The notes: a model not told the origin generated them from the letters alone. A DNA stretch of 45,064 bases from Streptomyces toxytricini (GCF_014649915.1 NZ_BMTY01000009.1:106171-151234); one strand, 5' to 3'. Positions 1-14,596 are shown, counted from the first letter of the stretch. A program made the numbers and translations.

Positions 1-251
1 TGGCGCCCGACGGGACGGGCCGCCTCGTCACGCACGCCCCGTACGCCGACCTGGACTCGGCGCCGGACAGCCTGGTCGCCGCGGACATCGAGCTCCAGGC
101 GACCGCGTACGACGTGCCGCGGGGGAACCGGCTGATGCTGGTGGCGGCCGCCCGCGACCCGTTCTACGGGGACGTCAACCCGCCGCGCGCCACGCTGGCC
201 TTCACCTCGCCGGAGGAGACGCCCTCGTACCTGGAGCTGCCGCTGGGCTGA
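1..251 (+). CDS. C-terminal end of a probable CocE/NonD (X-Pro dipeptidyl-peptidase-like) serine hydrolase, partial
   Basis: Open from the window edge in the frame that starts at base 3, ending at TGA 249-251; 82 residues are visible. The segment has the feel of the beta-sandwich C-terminal domain (PepX_C) of CocE/NonD hydrolases: an AADIELQATAYDVPRGNRL stretch, where acyl-ester hydrolases have a V..G.RLRL strand, then a DPFYGDVNPP turn and a closing strand YLELPLG. The alpha/beta hydrolase core with its Ser-His-Asp triad lies outside the window, so the enzyme cannot be confirmed. The gene converges on the EamA transporter and a strong hairpin starts 4 nt after its stop. Confidence 0.55.
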   Translation, partial: APDGTGRLVTHAPYADLDSAPDSLVAADIELQATAYDVPRGNRLMLVAAARDPFYGDVNPPRATLAFTSPEETPSYLELPLG

Positions 252-254
252 GGG

Positions 255-290
255 CGCGGCCGCCGCCGCCGGGCCGCGGCGGCGGCCGCG
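255..290. terminator. Bidirectional hairpin terminator between convergent genes
   Basis: A perfect 15-bp inverted repeat (255-269 with 276-290) with a 6-nt loop fills the 40 bp between two convergent stop codons. No T-tract follows, as is usual in Streptomyces. Confidence 0.8.
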
Positions 291-291
291 G

Positions 292-1329
292 TCAGGCGGC
301 GGGCCGGTCCGCGCCCGCGCGGGAGCGGACCGCGCCCATGCTCGCCGCGATGACCAGCGCGATGGCGAGTGCGTCGAGCGCGCCGAGCGCCTGCCCGAGG
401 ACCAGGAACCCGGCGGTCGCCGCGATGGCCGGCTCCAGGCTCATCAGGACCGCGAAGGTCGGGGCGGGGAGCCGGCGCAACGCGAGCAGTTCGAGCGTGT
501 ACGGCAGGACCGAGGACAGCACGGCGACGCCCGCGCCCAGCGCCAGCGTGCCGGGCTCCAGCAGCGCGGAGCCGGCCTCGGCGACGCCCAGCGGGAGGAC
601 GAGGACCGCGGCGACGGCCATGGCGAGGGCCAGCCCGTCCGCCTGCGGGAAGCGGCGGCCGGTGCGGGCGCTGAAGACGATGTACGCCGCCCACATCGCG
701 CCCGCTCCGACCGCGAAGGCCGCGCCGAGCGGATCGAGGCCGCCGAAGCCGCCCCCGCCGTGTCCGGCGAGCAGGGCGACGCCGGCCAGGGCCAGCGCGG
801 CCCACAGCAGGTTGACCAGGCGGCGGGAGGCGACGACGGACAGCACGAGCGGGCCGAGCACCTCCAGGGTGACGGCCGGGCCGAGCGGGATCCGGTCGAT
901 GGCCTGGTAGAAGAGCCCGTTCATGCCGGCCATGGCCACGCCGAAGGCGACGACGGTGCCCCAGTCGGCCCGCGAGTACCCGCGGACCTTCGGGCGGCAC
1001 AGGAGCAGCAGCACCAGCGCGGCGGCCGCGAGGCGGAGTGCGACCACGCCCGAGGCGCCCGCCCGCGGCATGATCACCACGGCGAGGGCGGCGCCGAACT
1101 GCACGGACACGCCCGCGGCGACGACCAGGGCGACCGGTCCGAGGCGGGCGCCCCGGCCGGCGGCCCGGGCGGGCCCCGCGGCGGCTGCCGCGGCTTCCGG
1201 TTCCGCGCCGGCGGGGGCGGCCGGACCGGCGGGCTCGGCCGCAGGGCCAGTCCCGCGGGGGGCCGGGCGGACGGGGGCGGAGTGGGGCGCTGAGCTGGCT
1301 GCCGGCGGGCCGGCGGGTGGTACGGGCAT
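292..1329 (-). CDS. EamA/RhtA-family transporter (drug/metabolite exporter)
   Basis: 345 residues. After about 60 Ala/Pro-rich residues come ten predicted membrane helices in two EamA halves: the first begins near GPVALVVAAGVSVQFGAAL and contains RLAAAALVLLLL and AMAGMNGLFYQAIDRIPLG; the second contains DPLGAAFAVGAGAMWAAYIV and ends with SLEPAIAATAGFLVLGQ. The inner-membrane exporter family includes the threonine/homoserine exporter RhtA; the substrate here is unknown. The chosen ATG has no spaced ribosome binding site (GGAGGG abuts it), but a -10 box lies 6 nt upstream, so translation may be leaderless. The Ala/Pro-rich leader is unusually long for the family. Confidence 0.88.
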   Translation of the reverse strand: MPVPPAGPPAASSAPHSAPVRPAPRGTGPAAEPAGPAAPAGAEPEAAAAAAGPARAAGRGARLGPVALVVAAGVSVQFGAALAVVIMPRAGASGVVALRLAAAALVLLLLCRPKVRGYSRADWGTVVAFGVAMAGMNGLFYQAIDRIPLGPAVTLEVLGPLVLSVVASRRLVNLLWAALALAGVALLAGHGGGGFGGLDPLGAAFAVGAGAMWAAYIVFSARTGRRFPQADGLALAMAVAAVLVLPLGVAEAGSALLEPGTLALGAGVAVLSSVLPYTLELLALRRLPAPTFAVLMSLEPAIAATAGFLVLGQALGALDALAIALVIAASMGAVRSRAGADRPAA

Positions 1330-1335
1330 CCCTCC

Positions 1336-1363
1336 AGCCTAGGCCCCCGTAAGGAGCGTCGCA
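1336..1363 (-). promoter_or_regulatory. Leaderless-type promoter of the EamA gene
   Basis: On the minus strand TGCGAC (1363-1358), 16 bp, TAGGCT (1341-1336), then 6 nt to the ATG. The predicted transcript begins at or next to the start codon. Confidence 0.5.
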
Positions 1364-1375
1364 GCATGTGCTTCC

Positions 1376-5363
<3,988 letters not shown>

Positions 5364-5391
5364 CGGATCCCCGTCCCGCCGGCCCCCCGGC

Positions 5392-5409
5392 CCGCCCCGC
5401 CCGGGGCGG
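5392..5409 (+). terminator. GC-rich hairpin after serC
   Basis: A 7-bp stem (5392-5398 with 5403-5409) with loop GCCC, 28 nt after the serC stop, inside a longer C/G-rich stretch that can fold in several ways. Confidence 0.45.
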
Positions 5410-5450
5410 CGCCGGGCCCGGCCGCCCCGCCGTGCGGGTTGCGCACGCGA

Positions 5451-5456
5451 TACCTT
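5451..5456 (+). promoter_or_regulatory. Candidate -10 box of the sacsin-like ATPase gene
   Basis: TACCTT lies 31 nt upstream of the GTG. A good ribosome binding site, TTGGAGGAAG, sits between them, so this transcript would have a leader. No convincing -35 box. Confidence 0.3.
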
Positions 5457-5487
5457 CAAGACCTCGGCAATTCTTGGAGGAAGCGGC

Positions 5488-8400
5488 GTGAGCGTGCGAG
5501 TGACGGCGGCCCCCGGCGGAGTGGACCCCTTCGGCACGGCCCGGCTGCGGCGCGGGGTCCTCGATTCGTGGGGTGCGGGCCCGGCCCGCTTCCGCGAGGA
5601 CGCCAACGCCGAGGAGGACCTGGCCCTCGGCGGCTACCGGGACCGGCTCGTCGTCGAGTTGGCGCAGAACGCGGCCGACGCGGCCGCCCGCGCCGGGGTC
5701 CCCGGCCGGCTGCGGCTCACCCTGCACGCCGCCGAACAGGGCCCCGCCGTCCTCGCCGCCGCCAACACCGGCGCCCCCCTCGACGCCGCCGGCGTCGAAT
5801 CGCTGAGCACCCTGCGCGCCTCCGCCAAACGCGAGTCGGCCGCCTCCGGCGACACCGTCGGCCGCTTCGGCGTCGGCTTCGCCGCCGTCCTCGCCGTCTC
5901 CGACGAGCCCGCAGTCCTCGGCCGCCACGGCGGCGTCCGCTGGTCCCTCGCCGAAGCCCGCGAACTGGCCCGCGAAACCGCCGCGCACAGCCCCGGCCTC
6001 GGCGACGAACTCCGCCGCCGCGACGGCCACGTCCCGCTGCTGCGCCTCCCCCTGCCCGCCGAGGGCACCGCCCCCGAGGGCTACGACACCGTCGTCGTCC
6101 TCCCGCTGCGCGACGCCGCCGCCGAGGACCTGGTGCAGCGGCTGCTGTCCGGCATCGACGACGCCCTGCTGCTCACCCTGCCCGGGCTCCACGAGATCAC
6201 CGTCGACACCCCGCAGGACGGAACCCGCACCCTGCGCCGCGGCGCCGACGGCTCCCACACCGTGATCGAGGACTCCCGCGGCGCAACCCGCCGCTGGCGA
6301 ACCGTCCGCCACACCGGCCCCACCCCGCCCGCGCTGCTCGCGGACCGGCCCGTCGAAGAGCGGCTCCGCCCCTCCTGGACCGTCACCTGGGCCGTCCCCG
6401 TCGACCCCGACGGCGCACCGCAGCGCCCCGACACGGCGCCCGTCGTCCACGCCCCGACCCCCACCGACGAGCCCCTCGGCATCCCCGCCCTGCTCATCGC
6501 CACCCTCCCCCTCGACACCGCCCGCCGGCACCCCGCGCCCGGGCCGCTGACCGACTTCCTCACCGAGCGCGCCGCCGACGCGTACGCCGAACTCCTCGGC
6601 ACCTGGGAGCCCGTCTCCACCGGCCTCCTCGACCTCGTCCCCGGCCCCCTCGGCAAGGGCGCCCTCGACGGCGCCCTCCGCACCGCCGTCCTCGCCCGCC
6701 TCCCCCGCACCGCGTTCCTCGCCCCGGCCGCGCCCGCCGTCCCCGGCGCCGAGGCCGCCGACGAAGGGCCGGGACGGGCCGCGCTGCGCCCCTTCGAAGC
6801 CGAGGTCGTCGAAGGCGCCGGAGCCGACACCGTGCGCGTCCTCGCCGAGGTGCTGCCGACGCTGCTCCCCGGCGGGCTGGAGCGCCGCACCGAACTGCGC
6901 ACCCTGGGGGTCGGGCGGCTGCCGCTCGGCGACGCCATCGAGCGGATCGCCGGCATCGAGCGCACCCCCGAGTGGTGGCACCGGCTCTACGGCACCCTGG
7001 CCGGCGTCGACCCCGACCGGCTCTCCGGACTGCCCGTCCCCCTCGCCGACGGCCGCACCACCATCGGGCCGCGGCACGTCCTCCTCCCCGAGGCCGACAC
7101 CCCGAAGGACCTGGCCCGCCTCGGCCTGAAGGTCGCCCACCCGGACGCCGCGCACCCGCTGCTGGAGAAGCTCGGCGCCCTGCCCGCCACACCCCGCGCG
7201 ATCCTGACGACCCCGCAGGTGCGGGCCGCGGTCGCCGCCTCCCTCGACGCCGGCGAAGTGTGGGACGAGGACGCCCTCGACCCCGACGAACTCGCCGACG
7301 TCGTGCTCGGCCTGGTCCGCGACGCCGACCTCGCCCCCGGCGACGAGCCCTGGCTCGGCGCCCTCGCCCTGCCCGACGAGGACGGCGAGCCCGCCCCCGC
7401 CGGCGAGCTCCTGCTGCCCGGCTCCGCCCTCGCCTCCGTCCTCCGCGAGGACGAGATCCCGTACGTGGACGCCGAACTCGCCGAACGCTGGGGCGCCCAG
7501 CCGCTCACCGCCTGCGGCGTGCTCGCCGAGTTCCAGCTGGTCCGCGCCACCGACGTGGTCCTCGACCCCGACGAGCTCGAACCCCGCGACACCGACTACG
7601 CCGAACCGGACGACGTCGGCCTCCTCGACGCCGTCGACGTGTGGTGCGAGGACGTCCTCGACCAGCTCCCCGACACGCCACTGCCGCCCGTCGCCACCGA
7701 GATCACCGCCGTCCGCGACCTCGACCTCGTCGACGACGACTGCTGGCCGCAGGCCCTCGCCATGCTCGCGCAGCCGCCGCTGCGCGACGCCCTCACCCAG
7801 CCCGTGCGGATCCTGCTCCCGGACGGCACCACCCGCTCCGTGCGCCCGTACACCGCCTGGTGGCTGCGCGGGCACCCCGTACTGGACGGCCGCCGCCCCG
7901 CCGGCCTGCGCGCCGCCGGCACCGACCCGCTGCTGGTCGGCCTCTACACCTCCGCCGACGCCACCGGCTTCGAGGACGAACAGGTCCTGCGCGCCCTCGG
8001 CGTCCGCACCTCGGTGTCCGCCCTCCTGGCCGAACCCGGCGGCGCGGCAGAACTCCTCGGCCGCCTCGCCGACCCCGACCGGGAGGTCACCGACCGCCAA
8101 CTCCACGCCCTGTACGGCGCCCTGGCCGACCTGGACCCCGAGCAGGTCACCCTCCCCGACGACCTGCGCGCCGTGGTCGACGGCGAGGTCACGGTGGTGG
8201 ACGCCGCCGACGCGGTCATCGCCGACGCCCCCGACCTCCTCCCGCTGACATCGGGCATGCCCCTCCTGCCCGTGGCCCCGACGCGCGCCGCCGACCTGGC
8301 CGACCTCCTCCAGGTCCGCCGCCTGTCGGAGACGGTCCCGGCCGAGGTCAGCTCCCCGGGCGAGGAACACGAGGTCCCGGAAGCAGTCCGCATCCTCCTC

Positions 8401-8631
8401 GGCCCCGGCACCCCGCGCACGTACCTGGAACACGCCGAACTCGTGGCAGGCGGCGTGGAACTGGACTGGCGCCGCACCCCGGACGGCGTCCTGCACGCCT
8501 CCACCCTGGAGGGCGTCGCAGCCGGCCTCGCCTGGTCCGCGGGCCAATGGCCCCGCCGCTTCGAGGTGGCCGCCCTCCTGGAGGACCCGTCCCGCACGGC
8601 GGAACTGGCCCGCGACCGCTGGTTCGACTAG
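5488..8631 (+). CDS. Sacsin N-terminal-type (Hsp90-like, GHKL) ATPase-domain protein of unknown role
   Basis: 1047 residues. The N-terminal 200 residues carry a GHKL ATP-binding fold: N-box ELAQNAADAAARAG (about residue 55), the second motif ANTGAPLDAAGVESL and the G-box TVGRFGVGFAAVLAVSDEP (about residues 125-145). These resemble the sacsin/Hsp90 nucleotide site. The rest is acidic, helical and unassigned, with no membrane segment or signal peptide, so it is probably cytoplasmic. Homologous large proteins are common in actinobacteria, but I know of no established function. GTG 5488 is fixed by TTGGAGGAAG 7 nt upstream. A chaperone-like or defence-like ATPase role is inference only. Confidence 0.8.
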   Translation: MSVRVTAAPGGVDPFGTARLRRGVLDSWGAGPARFREDANAEEDLALGGYRDRLVVELAQNAADAAARAGVPGRLRLTLHAAEQGPAVLAAANTGAPLDAAGVESLSTLRASAKRESAASGDTVGRFGVGFAAVLAVSDEPAVLGRHGGVRWSLAEARELARETAAHSPGLGDELRRRDGHVPLLRLPLPAEGTAPEGYDTVVVLPLRDAAAEDLVQRLLSGIDDALLLTLPGLHEITVDTPQDGTRTLRRGADGSHTVIEDSRGATRRWRTVRHTGPTPPALLADRPVEERLRPSWTVTWAVPVDPDGAPQRPDTAPVVHAPTPTDEPLGIPALLIATLPLDTARRHPAPGPLTDFLTERAADAYAELLGTWEPVSTGLLDLVPGPLGKGALDGALRTAVLARLPRTAFLAPAAPAVPGAEAADEGPGRAALRPFEAEVVEGAGADTVRVLAEVLPTLLPGGLERRTELRTLGVGRLPLGDAIERIAGIERTPEWWHRLYGTLAGVDPDRLSGLPVPLADGRTTIGPRHVLLPEADTPKDLARLGLKVAHPDAAHPLLEKLGALPATPRAILTTPQVRAAVAASLDAGEVWDEDALDPDELADVVLGLVRDADLAPGDEPWLGALALPDEDGEPAPAGELLLPGSALASVLREDEIPYVDAELAERWGAQPLTACGVLAEFQLVRATDVVLDPDELEPRDTDYAEPDDVGLLDAVDVWCEDVLDQLPDTPLPPVATEITAVRDLDLVDDDCWPQALAMLAQPPLRDALTQPVRILLPDGTTRSVRPYTAWWLRGHPVLDGRRPAGLRAAGTDPLLVGLYTSADATGFEDEQVLRALGVRTSVSALLAEPGGAAELLGRLADPDREVTDRQLHALYGALADLDPEQVTLPDDLRAVVDGEVTVVDAADAVIADAPDLLPLTSGMPLLPVAPTRAADLADLLQVRRLSETVPAEVSSPGEEHEVPEAVRILLGPGTPRTYLEHAELVAGGVELDWRRTPDGVLHASTLEGVAAGLAWSAGQWPRRFEVAALLEDPSRTAELARDRWFD

Positions 8632-8677
8632 TGCTGCATCAGGCGACGTTCGCCCTGGCGTGGCCGTGTTGGGGTCC

Positions 8678-8944
8678 ATGAGCTGGGGTGGCGGGCCAGA
8701 CCTGGACGAGATCGAGGCATGCTTTGCTGCCGTGGTCGAGGGACGTCTGAGCCGGGATGCAGCTGACCGGTGGGCCGAACGCTGGGTTGTCGACGACACG
8801 CTTGCATGGGACGAGTTGTCCTGGTGGGCGTTGGGGCTCCTGTACGGGATCGACCTGCGGATGGGACCCGAGGAGCCGTACCTGCACGACAACGAACAGG
8901 TACAGGAATGGCTGGAGGAACTACGGCGGCGCCGCACCGGGTGA
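8678..8944 (+). CDS. Small acidic protein of unknown function
   Basis: 88 residues from ATG 8678; an in-frame GTG at 8660 would add six. It is Trp-rich (AADRWAERWVV, WDELSWWALGLLYGIDL) and acidic, ending in a charged helix (EWLEELRRRR). No domain recognised. The size and composition are like small immunity or antitoxin proteins, but nothing adjacent is a convincing toxin. It follows the ATPase gene by 46 nt with only a weak Shine-Dalgarno. The intervening bases look like a junction (see findings). Confidence 0.55.
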   Translation: MSWGGGPDLDEIEACFAAVVEGRLSRDAADRWAERWVVDDTLAWDELSWWALGLLYGIDLRMGPEEPYLHDNEQVQEWLEELRRRRTG

Positions 8945-9076
8945 CGATCGACAGGGTCCTTACTGGCTGACGCTGGCGCCAGGCAGCTCCCACACGAACC
9001 CTCTTGCCTCCCAACAGGCCGAGATTGCGCGCCGTTTGCCGCGTGACTGCCTGCGGCTGTCCGGACGGCGGAAGTG

Positions 9077-9643
9077 TCACCCGCCCCGGCACACGGCCGC
9101 GGCGAGTGCCGGGGGCAGCGGGTACGGCCGCTCGGCGGGGAGCAGGCGCTGTGCCTTCGCGGCCTGGCCTCCCTGGACGAGTGCCGCGGCCTTGCGGACG
9201 CGGGGCGTGAGGTCGGTCAGGCCGACCACCCAGTCGTCGGCGAACGTGCGGATCAGGTGGCGGCCGATGCCGACCTGGATGCTGTAGTGGTTCAGCGCCG
9301 CCCCGCGCGGCGACCGCTCCGGGTCCCACTGGACGTGCACGGCCGCCCGGGCGACGGCCACCGGGTCGGCGGTCGTCAGCACGGCCCGCGCCAACGCCTC
9401 CTCCCAGCCCGCCCGGGTCATGCGGACCGCGAGCACGCGCTCCTGGCCGGGCTTGCGGGCCCAGTTGCTGCGGTGCATCAGCCACAGGAACGACGGCTTC
9501 ACCCACGTCATCCGCCGGAACGAGAACGGCGCGACGAACCGCCCCGCCCGCAGCGCCGCATCGGCGATGGCGGGTGGGTACGCCTGGTAGACCACGATGG
9601 TGTGCGCGTCGTGGTCGGCTCTTATCTGGTACTGCGGCGCCAT
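9077..9643 (-). CDS. DUF4291 family protein (copy A)
   Basis: 188 residues. Conserved blocks: [18 protein letters not shown] (residues 4-21), [20 protein letters not shown] (about 42-61), [24 protein letters not shown] and a C-terminal [12 protein letters not shown]. These match DUF4291, a widespread family without a known activity. A second copy lies at 32946-33572 and shares these blocks. ATG 9643 is preferred to the in-frame GTG 9652 because CAGGGT lies 7 nt upstream of it. The gene is divergent from the XRE regulator, which may control it. Confidence 0.85.
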   Translation of the reverse strand: MAPQYQIRADHDAHTIVVYQAYPPAIADAALRAGRFVAPFSFRRMTWVKPSFLWLMHRSNWARKPGQERVLAVRMTRAGWEEALARAVLTTADPVAVARAAVHVQWDPERSPRGAALNHYSIQVGIGRHLIRTFADDWVVGLTDLTPRVRKAAALVQGGQAAKAQRLLPAERPYPLPPALAAAVCRGG

Positions 9644-9650
9644 ACGCGGC

Positions 9651-9656
9651 ACCCTG
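9651..9656 (-). promoter_or_regulatory. Candidate leaderless -10 box of DUF4291 copy A
   Basis: Minus-strand CAGGGT ends 7 nt before ATG 9643. The second DUF4291 gene has CAGGCT 6 nt before its ATG. Confidence 0.35.
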
Positions 9657-9717
9657 CCACCCGCCGCATCGCCGAGGCGAACCGATTTCCCTAACGGGCA
9701 ATGCGGTTGGACGGTCG

Positions 9718-9729
9718 CCCACCGGTGGG
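9718..9729. promoter_or_regulatory. 12-bp perfect palindrome upstream of the XRE regulator
   Basis: CCCACCGGTGGG, 40 bp before the candidate -10 box of the XRE gene and about 75 bp from the DUF4291 start. It lies in the shared divergent region, so it could be an operator. Confidence 0.35.
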
Positions 9730-9745
9730 GAAGGGGCCATTCGCG

Positions 9746-9774
9746 TTCCGCAGCACGGGCCGCGGTCGTACGCT
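9746..9774 (+). promoter_or_regulatory. Candidate promoter of the XRE regulator
   Basis: TTCCGC (9746-9751), 17 bp, TACGCT (9769-9774). The GTG start is 30 nt further on with its own AGGAGAAGGGG ribosome binding site, so a normal leader is expected. Confidence 0.4.
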
Positions 9775-9804
9775 GGCGCCACGGCTAGGAGAAGGGGCAC
9801 TACC

Positions 9805-11037
9805 GTGGACATCCCCAGCAACCTCACCACCGGCGAGCGCGTCAGGCTGCTTCGCGAGTCACGCGGGATGTCCCGTCCCGTGCTGGCCGGGCTGTGCGGG
9901 CGCGGACCCGACTGGCTGAAGAAGATCGAGTCCGGCGAACGCGAACTGCGGTCCCACACACTGCTGATGCGGCTCGCCGCAGCACTCCAGATCGGTGATG
10001 TGTCCCTGATCACCGGCGGCAGCGAGGCCGTCGCGCAGCCCGTACGGCCAGGTCGGCTGGCCCACCCGGCGATGCCGGACATCTGGCAGGCGGTGATGAC
10101 CCGGCCCCTGGCGTGGCCGCTCCCCGACACTCCGCCCGACCCGGCGGCCCTCCACGCCCGTACATCGGAGGCGTGGCGGCTGTGGCACACGTCCGACCGC
10201 CAGCGCACACAGGTCGGTGAGCTGCTGCCCGCCCTGATCCGGGACGCGGAGACCGCCGCCAGAGCCACGGAGGGCGACCGTCGGCGCACGGCCTTCGTCG
10301 CACTGTCGGAGGCGTACCGGCTGACGGCGCAGGCCACCGCGTACATCGCCCCCGCAGAGATGGCGTGGGTGGTCGCGGACCGGGCGCTCGCCGCCGCGCA
10401 GGCGGCCGACGACCCGGCGCAGATCGCCGCCGCGGCCTGGAGCCTGGGCAACATCCTCAGGTCGACCGCGCACCCGGACGAGGCGGTCGCCGTCGTACAG
10501 GACGCTGCATCCCTTCTGAAGCCGCACCTCGACGGAGCACCGGACGACTGGCACGGCGTCTACGGCGCGCTCCAGCTGCACGCCGCGGTGACCGCGGCCC
10601 GGGCCGGGCTCGCGGGATCCGCCTGGCGGTTCTGGGACGCCGGCGACCGGGTCGCGAAGTCGCTGCCCGCGGGGTACGTCCACCCCTCGACGATGTTCGG
10701 CCGGGCGAACGTCGACTTCCACCAAATCAGCGTGGCCACCGACCTGTCGGCGTCCCGGCAGGCGCTGAACCTGGCCGACGAGGTCGACCCGGCGGCGATG
10801 CCGTCCGTCGAGCGGCGGGCCCGCCTGTGGGTGGAGGTCGCCCGTGGGCACCTCTCCCGCGGCGACCGCACGGCGGCACTGCATGTGATGCAGATCGCCC
10901 ATCGAATCAGCTCGGAGACCGTGGCGTACACACCGGCGGCCAGGGCCGCCGTGCTGGACCTGTGGCGGGACGCACCGCGGGCACTGCGGCCGGAGGCCGG
11001 CCGCCTGGCGGAGGCGGTGGGCGTGGCCGTCGCGTAG
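9805..11037 (+). CDS. XRE-family helix-turn-helix regulator with a TPR-like C-terminal region
   Basis: 410 residues. Residues 1-65 form an XRE-type helix-turn-helix (LTTGERVRLLRESRGMSRPV then GRGPDWLKKIESGERELRS). The remaining 340 residues are Ala-rich helical pairs such as ADRALAAAQAADDPAQIAAA and HLSRGDRTAALHVMQIAHR, typical of TPR-like sensor regions in actinobacterial XRE regulators. Such proteins are DNA-binding regulators in the cytoplasm; the ligand is unknown. GTG 9805 is set by AGGAGAAGGGG. It lies between a divergent DUF4291 gene and two co-oriented microprotein genes, the plausible targets. Confidence 0.88.
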   Translation: MDIPSNLTTGERVRLLRESRGMSRPVLAGLCGRGPDWLKKIESGERELRSHTLLMRLAAALQIGDVSLITGGSEAVAQPVRPGRLAHPAMPDIWQAVMTRPLAWPLPDTPPDPAALHARTSEAWRLWHTSDRQRTQVGELLPALIRDAETAARATEGDRRRTAFVALSEAYRLTAQATAYIAPAEMAWVVADRALAAAQAADDPAQIAAAAWSLGNILRSTAHPDEAVAVVQDAASLLKPHLDGAPDDWHGVYGALQLHAAVTAARAGLAGSAWRFWDAGDRVAKSLPAGYVHPSTMFGRANVDFHQISVATDLSASRQALNLADEVDPAAMPSVERRARLWVEVARGHLSRGDRTAALHVMQIAHRISSETVAYTPAARAAVLDLWRDAPRALRPEAGRLAEAVGVAVA

Positions 11038-11059
11038 GCGAGGGGGACAGCCAGGGTGA

Positions 11060-11078
11060 GGGGGACGAACTGTCCCCC
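11060..11078. promoter_or_regulatory. Inverted repeat between the XRE gene and the microprotein genes
   Basis: GGGGGAC, 5 nt, GTCCCCC. It starts 22 bp after the XRE stop and ends 56 bp before the next ATG. It could be an XRE operator or a weak terminator. A further GGGGGAC lies at 11042-11048. Confidence 0.45.
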
Positions 11079-11134
11079 CTTCGCGCCCTGTAGGCCCGTA
11101 CGGTGACGGCACGTCATCATCGAGGAGGACCGAC

Positions 11135-11395
11135 ATGGCCGGACGGTGGCAGGCATCGCCGCCCCGCGACGCACAGCCCGCCACGGACGGCAGCGTGCCC
11201 GCCTGTCACAAGGCGCCGTTGCCCGACGACTTCTGGGACCTGACCGCCGAGCAGGCGCTCGGGCGGGCGTGTGTCGCCTGTGGGAAGGCGCTCGGGGTGG
11301 GGGCCGTCTACCGGGGGCCGGTTCTGGGGCGGGACGGGGCCATGCTGCTCGACGCCGACGTGTTCGCCTGTCCGCCGCCGGCGGGTGGGCGGTGA
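11135..11395 (+). CDS. Small Cys-containing protein, first of an overlapping pair
   Basis: 86 residues. It contains ACHKAPLPDDFWDLTAEQAL, then CVACGKALGVGAVYRG and a late FACPPP: a CxxC knuckle plus single Cys and His residues that could bind one zinc ion. No named domain recognised. ATG 11135 has a strong GAGGAGG ribosome binding site. The stop overlaps the start of the next gene (GTGA), implying translational coupling. It follows the XRE regulator in the same direction. Confidence 0.7.
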   Translation: MAGRWQASPPRDAQPATDGSVPACHKAPLPDDFWDLTAEQALGRACVACGKALGVGAVYRGPVLGRDGAMLLDADVFACPPPAGGR

Positions 11396-11562
11396 CGCCT
11401 GCGGGGCGGGTCTGCGTCGTCTGCCAGGAGCCGGTGCTCGGGGAGGGGATCCGGATCGTGCGGCATTCGGCGTCGGGGGCGCTGCCGGACTGCTGGGTGC
11501 ATGCCGGGTGCGAGCGGGTGCCCCTGCGCCCGCTGAGGCCGCGGCCCCGCCGCGAGGCGTAG
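11392..11562 (+). CDS. Cys-rich microprotein, second of the overlapping pair
   Basis: 56 residues from GTG 11392, which shares four bases with the previous stop. CVVCQEPVLGEGIRIVRH followed by DCWVHAGC gives a C-x2-C ... C-x2-H-x2-C pattern like a small treble-clef or LIM-like zinc knuckle, then a basic Arg/Pro tail. Both proteins of the pair repeat the idea of a CxxC followed by a Gly-rich turn, so they may be related or act together. The gene ends 9 nt from the convergent P-type ATPase gene, with no room for a terminator. Confidence 0.65.
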   Translation: MTPAGRVCVVCQEPVLGEGIRIVRHSASGALPDCWVHAGCERVPLRPLRPRPRREA

Positions 11563-11571
11563 GGGCCGGGC

Positions 11572-14118
<2,547 letters not shown>

Positions 14119-14125
14119 GCTTTCG

Positions 14126-14131
14126 ACGTTA
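14126..14131 (-). promoter_or_regulatory. Leaderless -10 box of ctpE
   Basis: Minus-strand TAACGT ends 7 nt before the ATG. Confidence 0.45.
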
Positions 14132-14262
14132 GAGCCGGAACTGCGGCTTCACCCGCCGAGCGGTAGGAAGATCCGACTTCGGGATGAGGGAAATCGTCCT
14201 CGGGTCGAAGGGGCTCCGGGCTGCGGCCTCAGGGAGTGGTTCAGGGGCGGCCCAGGGGCGGA

Positions 14263-14532
14263 TCAGGCGCCGTCCCGAGCCGCCCGCTCGGCGGCGTGCC
14301 GCTTGAGCGCGGCGTCACGGCCGCGCACGTACCGGATGCCGATGAGGCCGAGGACGCCGCCCGCGGCGCAGCACCACACCCACCACAGCAGGCCGCGGTC
14401 GGCGAACCAGCCGTAGAAGGGCAGCTGGAGGACGAAGAGGGCGAACCAGAGGATCGTGCCACCGGTGACGGTCGCGACGACCGGGCCTTCGAGGGGCTCG
14501 GGGGCCTCGTGTTTCGCTGTCCATTTCGCCAT
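14263..14532 (-). CDS. DUF2530 small membrane protein
   Basis: 89 residues from ATG 14532. Two membrane helices: TGGTILWFALFVLQLPFYGW and LLWWVWCCAAGGVLGLIGI, with a short DRG turn between and a basic tail (RYVRGRDAALKRHAAERAAR). This matches the actinobacterial DUF2530 family, function unknown. The longer upstream frame is rejected because TAGACT lies 7 nt before this ATG. It is divergent from the NCS2 permease (140 bp between starts), an arrangement that could share regulation. Confidence 0.85.
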   Translation of the reverse strand: MAKWTAKHEAPEPLEGPVVATVTGGTILWFALFVLQLPFYGWFADRGLLWWVWCCAAGGVLGLIGIRYVRGRDAALKRHAAERAARDGA

Positions 14533-14539
14533 GGCCACC

Positions 14540-14545
14540 AGTCTA
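14540..14545 (-). promoter_or_regulatory. Leaderless -10 box of the DUF2530 gene
   Basis: Minus-strand TAGACT ends 7 nt before ATG 14532. Confidence 0.5.
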
Positions 14546-14596
14546 GGCCGCGGAATTCGAGGTCTACGCGCGGAGATGGACGCGCTTTCGTTCATG

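Noticed and set aside
9730..9804. Start of the XRE regulator at the upstream ATG 9574
   Set aside because: That start would run through the promoter and the palindrome; GTG 9805 has a good ribosome binding site.
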